Assembly: GCA_003260075.1 (NCBI GenBank)
Contig: QLIY01000077.1
Span: 205,516-269,515, forward strand
Direction of reading: 5' to 3'
DNA length: 64,000 bases
From: Phallusia mammillata
Taxonomy: Eukaryota > Chordata > Ascidiacea > Phlebobranchia > Ascidiidae
A program made the position numbers and the translations under genes. The notes beneath the pieces were generated by a model that worked only from the letters and a program-made list of their open reading frames with translations, was not told the DNA's origin and did no database searches. Positions 46,488 to 60,031 of this stretch are shown piece after piece; position 1 is the first letter of the stretch, and each line of letters starts with the position of its first letter.

Positions 46488-49400
46488 CTACTCACCGGCG
46501 CTGCTGATGGAAGTGGTGTGGTGCATGTTCACTGAAGCGGGAGGCGCTGGTTTTTCCTCCTTGCGCTTATACACAGCTCCTGGGTTAAATACATACGTGT
46601 TAAACGATGTCAAATGTCACACATTGCATTTACAGTCATAGTACGCCAGGCCAATTCAAGGCGGCATACGGAATCAAGCCGGTTTTCTAAGCATTCCCAT
46701 ATGGCAAGGCATAGGCTATAGTAAATACTAGTCTGCGGTGGGATTCGAACCCGCGACTCTAAACTACACAGGCACATATAGTGAGGCCGTCGAATATCGA
46801 ATCACAAGCGCCGTTGTCTGCTTTGTGTGCTGCACATGTCATTTATGTGCGTTTCAGTTGTATTTACAATTGTTGGATCAGATGGAACAGTTTTTACCTT
46901 TTTATGTTTCTTTTAAAGTAAACTGCTACACTATAAAACACTATAGCTCGTGCAATCGCGTGCTTACAGCGGCTAAAGTCACAATGAGATCTTTTTTTCT
47001 AGAACAGAGGTGTCGTTGGGCCAAACACAATTACCATAATTAGATCGCGGGCCGCACCTTTATATAGCACAAGGTGATTTTACATTGTCGTATGCCAAAT
47101 ATACCTATATTGATTTAACAAGTAAAATTAGCATTTGATTCTAGTCGCATTATTGTCAGGTCACAGAAAAAAGCACCTGGCGTATTGATCTGCTCAAAAA
47201 TAGATAATATTTGGACACGTTTTTCAGTACATTTGAAATCCAAGCGTCTCAACGGGGCGAACAACCTTCAATCAATGGGCTGCACTTGGCGCACGGGCCG
47301 CAGGTTTGCACTGTATATATTGGGACTATACCTGTATATGGTTCCCTCTCGACTGGGACGGGTTTTAATGCTTCTCTTCGTTTCAACACACGATCGTACA
47401 CGTAATTGCTGAACGGTTTTCTGTGGGAAAAGAGCTGGTTATTTTTCGCAAATGGATCATGACAATGTTATGGTGGAAAAACGTTGCCTTTCAACTCAGT
47501 GGCGACATCTAAAGGTAAAACAAAAACCACATAATCGCAAAACTCCAAATACAGTCTAAAAAATGATACAGTGTAGCTGCAGCGCGTTCGGCCATCATCT
47601 ACTAACGTTTCCACGTTGCGCAGCTATTTCCGACTTGGTGACTGTTTTAGTGCAATTGTGTCGCTATCCCGATGTTTTCTTCCACCAAGCGAAATAAACT
47701 CAACGCGGTGTTAGTATTAAGTGCCTTATTTACCTTGGAACATATTTTCCATCACCAGCTGAAACAGTAAACCTTCCATCTTCGTAAACCACTTTTCCAC
47801 GACTTATTGTGCAGAGAGTTACACCATGACAAACCATTCCTTCAAATATGTTGAAGTCCACTGCTTGGTGATGAGTCTTTGCAGAGATGGTCCTTATAAT
47901 TTCACAAAATTAAAAACTTGTTTTTAACACACAGCTATTGGTATAGAAGTTCTTTTTGTTTCTTGCTGTAACATAAAATTGCAAATCCCATATCAGAGTT
48001 TAGTGGTGGCAATTTAACTAGGAGAATAAGGTACAACAAAATACAAACGACAGTAGTTTCCTAGACACACGAATCGAACTACCGACGTTTCCAGCAAACT
48101 TGTCGAATCCCCCCCCCCTAGCGCTATTTACACTGAAATTTACAATATGGGGAAACGGTAGACAAACAGTAATTTGCGATGTAACAATACTACTTCCCAC
48201 TTAACTAATGATTGTCAGAAATATCAATTAATAGCAATTAAAATGGAGATTAAGTAGTTGCCTATAATCTATTGGTTTCTATATTTTTCCTGACATTTGA
48301 CACCATGCAGTTCCTAGTACTAACAGTTTGTAAAGTGCTTTGCTTTCCTATGTGCTTTTTGTTATTGCAACCTACTATGTAACACCACCACAAAAAAACG
48401 AACATATGCGCATGGTCCAAAACAGAATGTATAAAACCTTAGGCCAAACAGAATCAACACATATGCCCAAAGTTTTTTTTCCATTTCGGCCTAGTAGGTT
48501 AACATGTGATGTTTGCGAATGTACACATATATTTACAAGCCTATGCCCGTTTCATTACTTTACCTTGTTGCATTTGGATCCCACACAACAATATCTGCAT
48601 CAGAACCAGGTGCAATGACCCCCTTCTGTGGATACATGTTGAAAATCTTGGCAGCATTGGTACTTGTCACTGCTACAAATCTATTTTCATCCAGAATACC
48701 TTTTGCCACACCTTTCTGTAAAAGTAAATAGTTGAATGAAAAACTAAAGGGATAAATAAACTGCAACTGCTTTATAATACAGTGTAGCTACATCCAGTGT
48801 TTTTTTAAGGTGTTTTGGGGGACTGAAACGGTGCCCCAGATTTCTCCAGCGGTTTCCCAAAATTTGCCAGTTGCCTAATAAATAATTCGTAAATGCACTA
48901 AGGGCTCTTTTTGGTATTTAAATGAAACACTTGGGTCTTTAAAACTACTTAGCAGTCACCCAAACCAAACCTTAAAAAAAAGTCTCTTAAAACTACTTAG
49001 CGGTCACCCAAACCAAACCTTAAAAAAAAACCTTTAAAACTACTTAGCGGTCACCCAAACCAAACCTTAAAAAAACCCTGGCTACATCACATTTAGCCAT
49101 GGTCCACCAACTGTGCCCTTCACTGTTTAGCATTCCATAATGTTTCAACAGTACACAGCTGTTTCTGGCTTGGTAATTTTTTAGTGCAATTGTGTCGCTA
49201 TGTTGTCTTTCACCAAGCAAAAAAAAAAACTGAACTCAAGAACCCAATTTTTTGTATGATTTTTAAAATACAATATTCTGTTGACAATTCACTTATCATA
49301 TATATACATATTAAAGCTGTTTTACATTCTTTGTGGTAGCTGTATTGTTAGGGGCATGTTTTATGTATTAGTGTGTACATTTATACATAACACATTTATA

Positions 49401-52400
49401 CATTATACATACACATTTATACGTTATATTTATGTATTATTTGTTTTACCTCCCAAATCACTGACATTCTGTCCTCCACACCATTTATTCCATTTGGAAT
49501 TTGGGTGAAGTCATCTTTTCCCAATGCTTTCTGGTGTGTACTGAACGTACAATTGTCAGTACCAGTGCATTCCAATTGACCACTATAAAGCAATACAATT
49601 TAAAGATTTGAAGTTTAAATTAGAAGATAAAAAGCACTAAAATTTAAAGCTTTTTAGACATTGTAACAAAGCAGGCAGCATGAAGGCAGACTTTTTGTAA
49701 GCATTGACATTTAGGAGCTGCACACCAGGGATAAAAAAACAAAGAAAGTATTAGTTACACAAGTACCCTGCAAGCAATCTCATCAGATACTCAGGGGTAG
49801 TCGGATCGGGTCGTAGTGGCGGACCCATGACATGTCCTGCCGCGTGTCTCCAGCACTTGTGCCAATAGTTTGTACCATCTGTGCCAAGACCAGCCGCTAT
49901 TGGCTCTCCATATACAACATTGCCTGAAAAGTAATAACAGTATCAGATTTGGTATTACAGCAATACAATTCCTTGTTAATTTTCCACTAATTGCCCCCTT
50001 CATTTTTTTCTGGTCCATTAGGTTTTAATATTGCGCAGCTGTTTCTGACTTGGTGATTGTTTTAGTGCTATTGTGTCGTTGTTTGTTATTTTACCAAGCA
50101 AAATAAACTTAACTCAATTTAAGTATGCCAATTTTCCATAAGATAATGCAATATTGTTTTTACTTGTACATGATAACACCATATAGAGTAGACTGTTATA
50201 TTAATGTAAGTGTCACCTCTATTTCGTGCTTCGATTATCACTTTTGCCGAGGACTTGCTCATAACATGGACAATGTAGAGCGGACAGTTCAACTGCAATA
50301 ACAAAAATGCAGTTAATGGCTTGAAAAGCATCTTTGAACAGTTGTTCATCTGGTAACCTATTTCTTAACCATGATATCTCTACAAATATATATATATAGG
50401 AAAAATAAAAATATTTCCTTCATAAAAACATCTGCATGTTTTAGCCATCTGCTAACAGTTTTAATTATTGTCTTCCTGGAAAAGTAGTTTCAACACAGTA
50501 ACTGCACTCTATAGAACAATGCAGAGAAAAACAATAACAACAGTTTTTATGTCCATTTTAGCAGATTGTGGGTATAAACAAATTTGCTCTAAAGGGAATT
50601 AATAATAAAGTAACACTTACCTGGTTAGCAATCATGCAAATATGAGCAGTGGCAGCGGCTTCAACCTCTTCTGGCCGACTCATGGCATGTCCCTCTGGTC
50701 CAGTGATGCCAAGTTTAACCAGTTTCTTTGATTCCTAAATGCCAAAAAAATCATTGTAGCTTGTTAATTGCTCTTAGAAAGGCAACTCAAAAATTACGGG
50801 TTGATTGAAATGTGTAAATATTAAAGCGTAATGAAACTCAAAGTTCATTTTAATATGAAAACAGTTATTTTTATTTTGTGGACATCTTATCATTTAAACC
50901 AGCGATGTGCAACCTTTGTTACTGTGAAGCCATATACATTTACCATGATTAGATCACAGAGCTTTATATAGCACAAGGTGATTTTACTTTGTTGCATACC
51001 AAATGTGCCTATGTTGAGTTAACAAGTAAAATTCTCATTTGATTCTAGACGCATATTGTCAGATCGCAGAAAAATAACACCCTGCGCACTAATCTGCTCA
51101 AAAATAGATAATAATTGGACTTGTTTGCCAGTACATTTAAAATCCAAGCATCTCTACGGGCCGCACAACCTTTATTCAATGAGCCGCATTCGGCCTGCGG
51201 GCCCTGCGCAGGTTGCACACCCCTGATTTAAACTATGCTACTTTTCTACGACTTATGCTGCGAGAATCAAATACGAATTTTACTTGTAGTAAGGCATTTG
51301 TAATATGCAACGAAGTAAAATCATTTTGTGTTATATAAAGATGCGGCCCGCGATCTAATTATCGCAATTGTATTTGGCCCCACAGTGACAAAGGTTGCCC
51401 ACCCCTGCATTAAAGCAACACTGAATCTTACAAATGTCTTTGTCTACAACAACACAACACCAAAAGTAATGTCTTGGAGTTCAACAGTAAAAACACAGGT
51501 ATATCCTAACCAATGAAAGGGTGACATAATGTTTTTGAAAATTGCCTTAAAATATCATAAAATACGAACCTGGTCAATTATTTCCCCATTTTCTGCATGA
51601 CATAACACAATTGCACCAATTTCTTGCGAGCGTTTGCATGTCTCATACATTTCTAAATCTCCAACCATAAGAAGATCTTTGTATGCCATGTATAACTTAA
51701 ATGAGTTTACTCCATGCTTTGTGACCAACTCCTCCATCTCGTCACTGACCTTAATTTTGCAAACAAATTTTTTTAATGTTCAAAATGTGTTTCATTCCAA
51801 TTCAACAAAAACTCATCATAGCTAAAAATCAGTATTTTTTACTTATGGTCATGTCAAACACCACGCTTATGCAAAATAAAAGGTAAACAGTAAAAAAAAA
51901 ATTGTTGTATCTTTTTTGGCAAAGTTTATTGATTTGTTGTCTCTCACTTAAAAAAAGTTCAACATTGCAATGAAACCAGATCGAATATAGTCAACTTTAA
52001 AAAAATGCTGCATCACCTTTTGACTCCACCATGACACAGCAACATGCAAAGCATAATCGCAGCAAACTTTTGGGTCTGCCCAGTTCTTCCACTTGTTGAA
52101 ACCATCAATGGGGGACTCGCCCTTAAAGGGCAGTGCAAAGTCAATGATCATTGTTGTTCCGCCAGCGAGGGCTGCTTTTGTTCCAGTATAGAAATCATCT
52201 ATTGCCTGCGGACATACCAAAAAACGTTATTGAGCTATACAAATGTTAAATATATAATTTTTGAAATTGTGTATTGATCTAAAAAAAATCCCAAATAAAA
52301 CACATCAAGTGCAACAAGTATAAAATACATACATTTGTTTGATTGAAGCATATGATTCAATCAAAACAAGCAACCACATATAAATGGGCAAAAAACATCA

Positions 52401-53024
52401 ACAAATCATAAATGACTAACAAAAATGAAAAACAGTAAATTTAGCATGCCAATTTTTTACAAATCAATTTGGTCAATCACATACCTAATGTGACAAGCTT
52501 TTTTCGGTGAGTAATCGGAATCATATCTGGCCACAAGAAATCAGGTAACAGCTATTTACGGCATGGTGAATATTTCAAAGCAAATAAGCTGTTACAATTT
52601 GTTTCAATCGACAATATCAACTCAAATGAAAACTACAAGTTTTTTGAATTTGCATGTAATAAGCAAATAACCAGAATTATTTGTAAAGGTGTTAATTATA
52701 CTTACACATGTTCCCATGTATGGTAGTTGCATATGGGTGTGAGTGTCAATTCCACCTGGCATAACAATCTTTCCACTTGCATCGATGGTTCTAGTACCAC
52801 CAGGGACTGTAAGGTTCTTTCCAACCTTTTTAGAAAAGCATAAAGGAAATGGTTAATTTTTAACACAAAAATTTTGCAACACACACACAAAAAAAACTTT
52901 AAAAGATTATTCCGATAAATACCTGAGAAATAATTCCATCTTCAATGTAAACGTCGGCATCAAATGATCTATCGGCATTAACAACTTTTCCACCTTTCAC
53001 AAGCAGACGATTTCTGGTAGTCAT
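46488..53024 (-). CDS. DPYS: Dihydropyrimidinase, copy A (intact)
   Basis: Twelve exons: 52923-53024 (ATG), 52706-52825, 52017-52205, 51570-51749, 50621-50734, 50217-50292, 49767-49923, 49450-49582, 48564-48715, 47734-47892, 47332-47420 and 46488-46579 (TAG). They encode 520 residues; the human enzyme has 519. The product opens the ring of dihydrouracil and dihydrothymine in pyrimidine catabolism, in the cytosol. The two-zinc site is complete: THTH (His63, His65), the carbamylated Lys155 in SFKLYMAYK, His188 in CHAENG, His244 in VHVMS and Asp322 in TGTDN. All are offset by exactly four from human 67, 69, 159, 192, 248 and 326. [18 protein letters not shown] and [10 protein letters not shown] favour DPYS over the non-catalytic CRMP relatives. 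The last exon could alternatively splice at GGTGAG, but reading on gives an immediate TAG. Copy B lies 0.8 kb upstream in the same direction. Confidence 0.95.
46636..46800. mobile_element. Foldback/tRNA-cored repeat copy in DPYS-A intron
   Basis: AGTACGCCAGGCCAATTCAA and GCATTCCCATATGGCAAGGC are shared with the copies at 585 and 63808. GTGGGATTCGAACCCGCGAC is a B-box in reverse orientation. Non-coding. Right end uncertain. Confidence 0.6.
47006..47310. mobile_element. hAT-like fragment overlapping the DPYS-A intron edge
   Basis: It carries the interior of the 50900 element (TAGATCGCGGGCCGCACC, TATATAGCACAAGGTGATTT, CTGCTCAAAAATAGATAATA) and stops just before exon 11. The left end is near AGAGGTGTCGTTGGGCC. 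Confidence 0.6.
47570..47705 (+). repeat. Dispersed ascidian repeat in DPYS-A intron
   Basis: GTAGCTGCAGCGCGTTCGGC, TTCCGACTTGGTGACTGTTT and CACCAAGCGAAATAAACTCA blocks in the standard order. Sister copies in the same gene lie at 49078-49235 and 50015-50116. Confidence 0.62.
48930..49080 (+). repeat. Short tandem repeat in DPYS-A intron
   Basis: About three units of roughly 50 bp, each with AAAACTACTTAGCGGTCACC followed by CAAACCAAACCTTAAAAAA. The units differ mainly in A-run length. Confidence 0.85.
50900..51225. mobile_element. hAT-like MITE (GTGCAACC ... GGTTGCAC ends)
   Basis: The left end CAGCGATGTGCAACC and right end GGTTGCACACCCCTG are inverted copies. The interior is shared with 47006 and, inverted, with 51341-51409. 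It lies in the DPYS-A intron between exons 4 and 5. Confidence 0.78.
51341..51409. mobile_element. Fragment of the same hAT-like MITE, inverted
   Basis: GATGCGGCCCGCGATCTAAT through AAGGTTGCCCACCCCTG is one element end in the opposite orientation to the nearby 50900 copy. Confidence 0.65.
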
Positions 53025-53841
53025 TTTGCAAACTTTAAAACAAAATATTATATAACTTTGCAACTTGCAATCTACAGAACTAAAAAAATACTGATAAATA
53101 AAAAAATAGCGATTCTTTTGCGCGCAAGCATTCATGTTGGTAACGGCTGTAAACTTTCATCAATTTCGAGAACACGTTCGTCAACGGTTGATGTAAACAC
53201 AATTTTTTTGCAACGTGCTCTACCGGTTTTGCTAGGGGGGATTTTCTCAATACATTTAAATGTTATTTTGTGCGGCAACCGCCAGCCAACGCTGTTGGGC
53301 TGAGTTTTTTGCTCTGTTAAAAAATTGTAGCAGCACTTTTGCATTAAAAATACATTTTGTTCACATATCACTAAATATGATCCGGTAAGTTTGAGTTTTT
53401 TCTGCTTTTTTGTTATTCTTATTTAATGTAAAATGTTGTGTGTTTACTGTTATAAACTTTTAAATCTGTTTCTAGTGAATTCAAATGAGACCTTGCATTG
53501 TAAAACATCAGTATAACACAGAAGCTAACTCGCTGACATAAGAGATGAAGATATTATTGATCACAGTGACACCAAAGTAAGCATTTATAATTTAATGTGT
53601 TTGTTTATTGCACTTAAAAACACTCACACTGAAAGACACAAAAGTCCTAAATAAATGACACATTGTAGCAAAGTGTTTAGAAGTATACCATGCAGCAAAA
53701 AAAGTTAAACAAAATGTACAAAACTATGTCTGTTTATATATATTTTCTGGATATGTCATTAAAAACCATTTGAACTTGATTTTGGAATTGTTCACAGAAT
53801 CACACTGGGGCACCAGAACTCAAGTGCAAGTGTTTTGAATG
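53025..53841. other. Spacer between the two dihydropyrimidinase genes
   Basis: It must carry the DPYS-A promoter and DPYS-B 3' UTR. No CpG-rich core, TATA box or transposon is evident. A short open frame on the minus strand (53132-53371) has no splice support. Confidence 0.45.
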
Positions 53842-54864
53842 TCACTGATTAGTCTCAGTTGCGGGGTGTGAGTTCACTGAACTAGAATGTGTAGGTTGGT
53901 CTTTGGGTCCATATATAGGTCCTGCATAAAAGTTTGTTAGAGGTCAAATACACAAGGGCATTCAGATTCATGACTTTAAGACAGAAAACAACTAGAAACA
54001 ATACACTCTTTACAGCCATATTTGTCCAAAAAAATATATGCCCCAGAGCTCTTTAAACGGAAGCCTCATTAATCATTATATACTAGTGTTCCATTATACA
54101 TCTAGGTAAACTTCTGTAGATGCTGATGCACCTGATGATAGAAACTGCATTTTTTTAGTTGTCAACCCATGCAGAGAATGAGGTACCTCAATCATGATCT
54201 TAGCAAAATAAATGTATATATATACAAACCTGTATATGGCTCCCGTTTGACTGGAACCGGCATTAACAATTCTTTCCGTTTCTGTACACGGTCATACACA
54301 TAATTGCTAAAAGGTTTTCTGTAAAACAAGACAAAATTAGGTACTGGTGAACCAGCTTCTAAATTGCCAAAAGCCAACCTAAGTAATGGCTTGTGATGGC
54401 CGAACAGTGTTTGTTATATTTTTGTGTCTTCACATTCTTTGGTACCTTGGAACATATTTTCCATCACCAGCTGAAACAGTAAACTTTCCATCTTCGTAAA
54501 CCACTTTTCCACGACTTATTGTGCAGAGAGTTACACCATGACAAACCATCCCTTCAAATATGTTGAAGTCCACTGCTTGGTGGTGAGTCTTTGCAGAGAT
54601 GGTCCTTATAATTTTCAAAACAGAGCATATGCAAGTGAAGAAATGAAATATTTTCAAACATTTGGGCCAGTTTAATATGTATTAGACAATCTACATAGAG
54701 CCGATGTTTTGCAGAAGAAAATATTACTTTCTACACCCGCCAAGGGGCAAATGAGAGAAAAAAGTGTTGATAACCATTGACATAGTGAAACCAAAAAATT
54801 TATGCATTGGACTGTATGTGTATGTGCACACATACAAGACTGTGTATTTTTCTTCACTGTACTA

Positions 54865-55068
<204 letters not shown>

Positions 55069-56559
55069 TTATGTGATTCCACAATAAACCTAGCAAGTTA
55101 AATTATATTACAATGTCAACTAAAATTAGTCTTTTGGAGTTATTTTGTTATCTCACCTCCCAAATCACTGACATTCTGTCTTCTACTCCATTTACTCCAC
55201 TTGGAATTTGAGTAAAATTATCTTTTCCTAGTGCTTTTTGACTGGTGCTGTACGTACAATTATCAGTACCAGTGAATTCTATTTGGCCACTAAACAAGGA
55301 GTAAACATAAACAGGGCAATGCAAGATATTCAGGCAATAAAGTGGAACATTAAATTGGTCATTACGAGTAATGTATTTTGCAAACCTAAACATTCAATTA
55401 ATTTCTTCTGTTGCTTGGAAAGGCATGTATAAGTAATTTAGCATTTTCATGATGATTCAGTGAAGAAAGCATCTATTTTAATGTATATTAAGCCAGTTTT
55501 GTACCCTGCAAGCAGCCTCATTTGATATTCTGGTGTAGTAGGGTCGGGTCTTAGTGGTGGAGTCATAATATGCCCAGCTGCGTGTCTCCAACATTTGTGC
55601 CAGTAGTTCGTTCCATCTGTGCCCAAAGATGCTGCAATCAATTCCCCAAATACAACATTGCCTGCAACGAAAAAGAGTTTTTGAACAAACTTCTAGCAGT
55701 GAACAGTATTAAAACGTTAAAACAAAAGTTCCCATAAAATACCTTTTTAATCTTTTTTCCCATACCTCTTTTTCTTGCTTCTATTATCACATCTGCTGAA
55801 GACTTGCTCATTACATGAAGAATGCACAGAGGGCAATTTAACTGCAATGTTTTAAGAGAACAAACATGAAAAACAAAAAAAATGTCTAAAACATAATGCC
55901 AAAATGACACTTTTGTAGACAGATGTTGGTGTGTCAAAAAGTGTTACTTTTTAAGTACAAATGAAGATGTTAGTATTTGAAGCATTTGTAAGACTTTAAT
56001 GCACATACTGTGTTAAATTTGAAGTTATAACAACTACCCACATATTTATTGTTTTTTATGCCACAAACAGACAGGCAGTTACCGTTTTAATTATGTCTTC
56101 CTGCAAAACTTTTGTTAAACAGTAATCAATCGTCACTTCTGTTTTTTTCTTTTAGGCTGTCAGTGAAGACACATTAGCTGGGAGCAGATTTACTCACTTA
56201 CACTTACCCTGTTTGCGATCATGCAAATATGAGCAGTGGCAGCAGCTTCTACCTCTTCGGGCCGACTCATTGCATGTCCCTCTGGTCCTGTGATGCCAAG
56301 TTTAACCAGTTTCTTTGCCTCCTAAACAAAGGGTTATAAATGATACGGTATTGGATAAATTATTCTTTATTGCAGATGAAGCATCATTGATTAACCTGTT
56401 CTACACTCCATTTTTTATTTAATAATGAACTGCATCAAATTAACCTGTAAGTTGTAAGGGCTTTAATATAGTCTTTGCATGAATAAAACAAACTTATTTA
56501 ATGCATGCATTAGTCTTTATTCAAGAAAAACAGTGTGCAATTATTACATTGCCACAAAT

Positions 56560-56715
56560 ACCAAATCAAGTCGGTCTACCAAGCATTCCCACATGGCAAA
56601 CTGCTGACACTTTAATCACAAGCACTATTGCCTGCCTTGCATGCTTATTTAGCCTGTGCCTTGCCATACAGGAATGCTTGTGACACCGACTTGATTTGGT
56701 ATGGCACCTTAAATG
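56560..56715. mobile_element. Foldback element copy in DPYS-B intron
   Basis: Long inverted arms: ACCAAATCAAGTCGGTCTAC at the left and CGACTTGATTTGGTATGGCA at the right. GCATTCCCACATGGCAA is shared with the other copies. The core is short and the tRNA-like part is not recognisable here. Confidence 0.7.
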
Positions 56716-58014
56716 GACCTAGTGTACTATGATTTATGGATGAGTATGTCATAGGTATTAACAAACTATTGGTGTTAAAACCTCTATTGAAGTCACAGAA
56801 TATTACCTAAAAACACTGCAGAATATATACCTGGTCAACAATTTCCCCGTTTTTTGCATGACATAAAACTATTGCTCCTAGTTCTTGTCTCATACATTTC
56901 CATATCACCAACCATGACAAGATCTTTGTATGCCATGTATAACTTGAATGAATTCACTCCAAATTTTGTGACCAATTCTTCCATCTCTTCACTGACCTAA
57001 AATTTCTCAATTTAATTTGGTGATTTGATATGTCGAAAAAATACTGTACGTTTTAAAACTTAAGAATCAAACATGTCTATGAAAGTTTAAAAAACTTTAA
57101 ACATAAAATCACCAACTACTCTCAAAATGTTACTTGTACTTGTTTGCAGAAAAATCAAATGTGTTTGTACAAAAAAATCATTTTTAAGCCAATGGTGTTG
57201 AAAAAAAATGGTGTTAATTTAATCGCTTTGTCTGCTTCAAAAAGTAAAAAGTGTAAATAAAAAAATATGTACTTTAACAATGTGTATGTACTATGTTGCA
57301 AAACTAATAATTTACTATACGTAAATGGTTGGCACACAAAATGGCAATCAAATGCAGATCCATTTTAATCAATATTTTTAAATATTTTTTTTTCTTGTAG
57401 GAAATTCACCTTTTCACTCCACCATGTGACAGCAACATGCAAAGCATAATCACAGCAAACTTTCGGGTCATCCCAACCTCTCCACTTCATGAAAGCCTCT
57501 TTTAGGGACTCCCCCTTGAAGGCAATTGCAAAGTCAATGATCATTGTTGTGCCCCCGGCAAGGGCGGCTTTTGTTCCAATGTAGAAATCATCTATTGCCT
57601 ACAGACAAGAATCATATTTTGAATTATACAGAAATTTGTCAACGTTTTTCATTTTAGGATGTGCAAAAGATCACATCCCTATTTGATCTTTTTGCACAAT
57701 GTTTGGTGTGGGTTAAGGTCACCTCCCTTAGTCCACCACTGCACAAATATACTTAATGTGGTGCAACTTGCTTTTGCAAACTGAAGTTCATCCCATCGAA
57801 ACCGACCTCATTGTGCAATTTTACCCCAGCTTCTCATGTGAGCAAATAAAAATCCTTCCTTGTGAGAAAATGGCCCCTTGTGGCAACCAGAGAGCATTCA
57901 ATTTTATATTGCCTGTCTTTTTCTGCAGTATGAAAAAACTTTTCTGTATGCATAAACACATGGGTCCCATTTTATATGTTTATTTGAGAATAGTCATGAA
58001 TATTTAAAGTCAAC

Positions 58015-58150
58015 AATATAGCTAAGTGGTTAGCCTGTTCACAAGTTTGTGGGTTCTAATCCGTTCTCACCCACTTATGCTTCCCTTACCAGTAAACTTG
58101 AACGGCATTACCTCAACACATTGAAACCGGATGCATAAGTTTCGACCCAA
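58015..58150 (+). mobile_element. tRNA-like SINE candidate
   Basis: An A-box-like TAGCTAAGTGGTTAGCCTGT and a B-box-like GGGTTCTAATCCG lie about 35 bases apart, followed by unrelated tail sequence. The stems are too imperfect for a functional tRNA. It lies in a DPYS-B intron. Confidence 0.4.
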
Positions 58151-58413
58151 GCCGGAAAAAAAGCATTAAAAACAATTAATTTAACCAGAGCAAGTAGCGA
58201 TTGCACGCTTTTCTGGGAAGATATCTACACATGCGTATTTTGAGACAAGCTCAAGTGGCGCTGCCTCTAGTCACAAAGCACATTTTAAAATGGCTTTGTT
58301 TGCATTCAAACGTGCGACAGAGAACAAAAGTGTGCGACCTCAAATTATCGCGTTCAGGTTTTTAAAAGCGTTTTATGTTTGTTGCGTACGTGTTTAAAGT
58401 TTGATTGATGTTG

Positions 58414-58508
58414 AATGGCCGGGCGCGCCTGACCCACATACAGACACAAAAACCTGACCAGGATTCGTCCCCGGGAGCGTCCTGGCTTCGAAACCCGTAA
58501 AAAAAGAA
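58414..58508 (+). mobile_element. tRNA-derived SINE-like element, copy 2
   Basis: It shares TGACCCACATACAGACA and GATTCGTCCCCGGGAG with the copy at 14345 and ends in an A run. The A-box region is more decayed (GGCCGGGCGCGCC). Confidence 0.6.
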
Positions 58509-58602
58509 ATGCGAAATGTAACTATACAGATAATATTGGATATTGATTCAATACGTCTTTACTAATGCTGGCATATTTTTTTGGCAATGACAAACTCAAT
58601 TG

Positions 58603-58604
<2 letters not shown>

Positions 58605-58645
<41 letters not shown>
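58605..58645 (+). other. 41-base C run
   Basis: An uninterrupted run of 41 Cs in the DPYS-B intron between exons 2 and 3. It is far longer than the others, and I see no obvious duplicate on its two sides. It is probably a longer sequence gap written as C rather than a real homopolymer. Confidence 0.7.
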
Positions 58646-58647
<2 letters not shown>

Positions 58648-59084
58648 GCGCCTTCAACTTTTGACCCATTACTTGTTAAAACTGACGAAAAATATCATAT
58701 TCGTTTACGCAACAACTAAAAAAATACCACTTCGTTAAAGAAAATTAAAGCAGAATTGAGTGTTGTAACTCACACACATTCCCATGTACGGCAGTTGCAT
58801 ATGGGTGTGGGTATCAATTCCACCTGGCATAACAATTTTTCCACTTGCATCGATGGTCCGTGTGCCACCAGGGACTTCAAGATTCTTTCCAACCTTCAGG
58901 TAAATAGCAATCAGCTTAAATTAAGACTTTTTTGCAAAAATGCGAACTTATAAGAATACACAAAAACTACATTAGTTATTTTGTCTACAAAATACCTGTG
59001 AAACAATTCCATCTTCAATGTAAACATCCGCTTCAAATGATCTGTCGGCATTAACAACTTTTCCACCCTTCACTAGTAGACGAT

Positions 59085-59440
59085 GTTTGGTGGTCATTTT
59101 ACTAGTTGACTATGATTTTACTTTGTTCGAATTGCAACTTATCTAAAAAAGAAGCAAAAACCGCAACTACCCATTTGGGGCCAGATACAATCAGCATCTT
59201 CTTCGCATATTCTCAGCATTTTAACGGACGTTAACGTTGGTATTGATTGGGGGGACCCCCCCCCCCGATGTTTGGTGGTCATTTTACTAGTTGACTATGA
59301 TTTTACTTTGTTCAAATTGCAACTTATCTAAAAAAGAAGCAAAAACCGCAACTACCCATTTGCGGGCCAGATACAATCAGCATCTTCTTCGCATATTCTC
59401 AGCATTTTAATGGATGTTAACGTTGGTATTGATTGGGGGG
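59085..59440. repeat. Duplicated DPYS-B start region around C run 59256-59266
   Basis: CGATGTTTGGTGGTCATTTT (antisense of the first codons) through TATTGATTGGGGGG occurs twice. The upper copy's ATG (59279-59281) has no exon body behind it, so it is only the overlap of two contig ends. Confidence 0.9.
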
Positions 59441-59449
59441 AAAAACATT

Positions 59450-59960
59450 TCAATGTTATTGTTTAAAGCGCACATTAGGTGGCGCTGTGAGCTACCTTTC
59501 TTACGCGCATGTTGACCGTTGAGTTGTTGACAATCAGACAGGAACGAATTTGGCAATTTTTTAGGGTGGAAATTTTGTGTTTTTGGCTCTCGTATTGTGA
59601 TAGTTTTCATGTTACAAGTGGCAAGCGATCTTTCTACACGTCATGGCGGTGCCTGTGCCCCCCCCCCTTTTTGGCTCTCGTATTGTGATAGTTTTCATGT
59701 TACAAGTGGCAAGCGGTATTTCTACATGTCATGACGGTGCCTGTCCCCCCCCCCCGTTTAAAGCGCACATTAGGTGGCGCTGTGAGCTACCTTTCTTACG
59801 CGCGTGTTGACTGTTGAGTTGTTGACAATCAGACAGGAACGAATTTGGCAAATTTTTAGGGTAGAAATTTTGTGTTTTTGGCTCTCGTATTGTGATAGTT
59901 TTCATGTTACAAGTGGCAAGCGGTATTTCTACATGTCATGACGGTGCCTGTGCTACAAAA
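59450..59960. repeat. Threefold duplication around C runs 59658 and 59745
   Basis: TTTTTGGCTCTCGTATTGTG through GACGGTGCCTGT occurs three times (starting near 59579, 59668 and 59875). GTTTAAAGCGCACATTAGGT occurs twice (59461, 59756). Two C runs separate the pieces. This is the likely bidirectional promoter spacer of DPYS-B and SUPT20H, and its true length is about half of what is shown. Confidence 0.85.
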
Positions 59961-60031
59961 CCACTACAGTTCCGCAGAAGTAAGTTGTTTCTAATGTCTC
60001 ATTATTTGCACACGATGTTTTGTTTCAGCTC

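Noticed and set aside
58605-58645. Telomere- or G-quadruplex-like C tract
   Set aside because: A pure 41-base C run without spacing, in a window full of C placeholders, is better explained as an unresolved gap.
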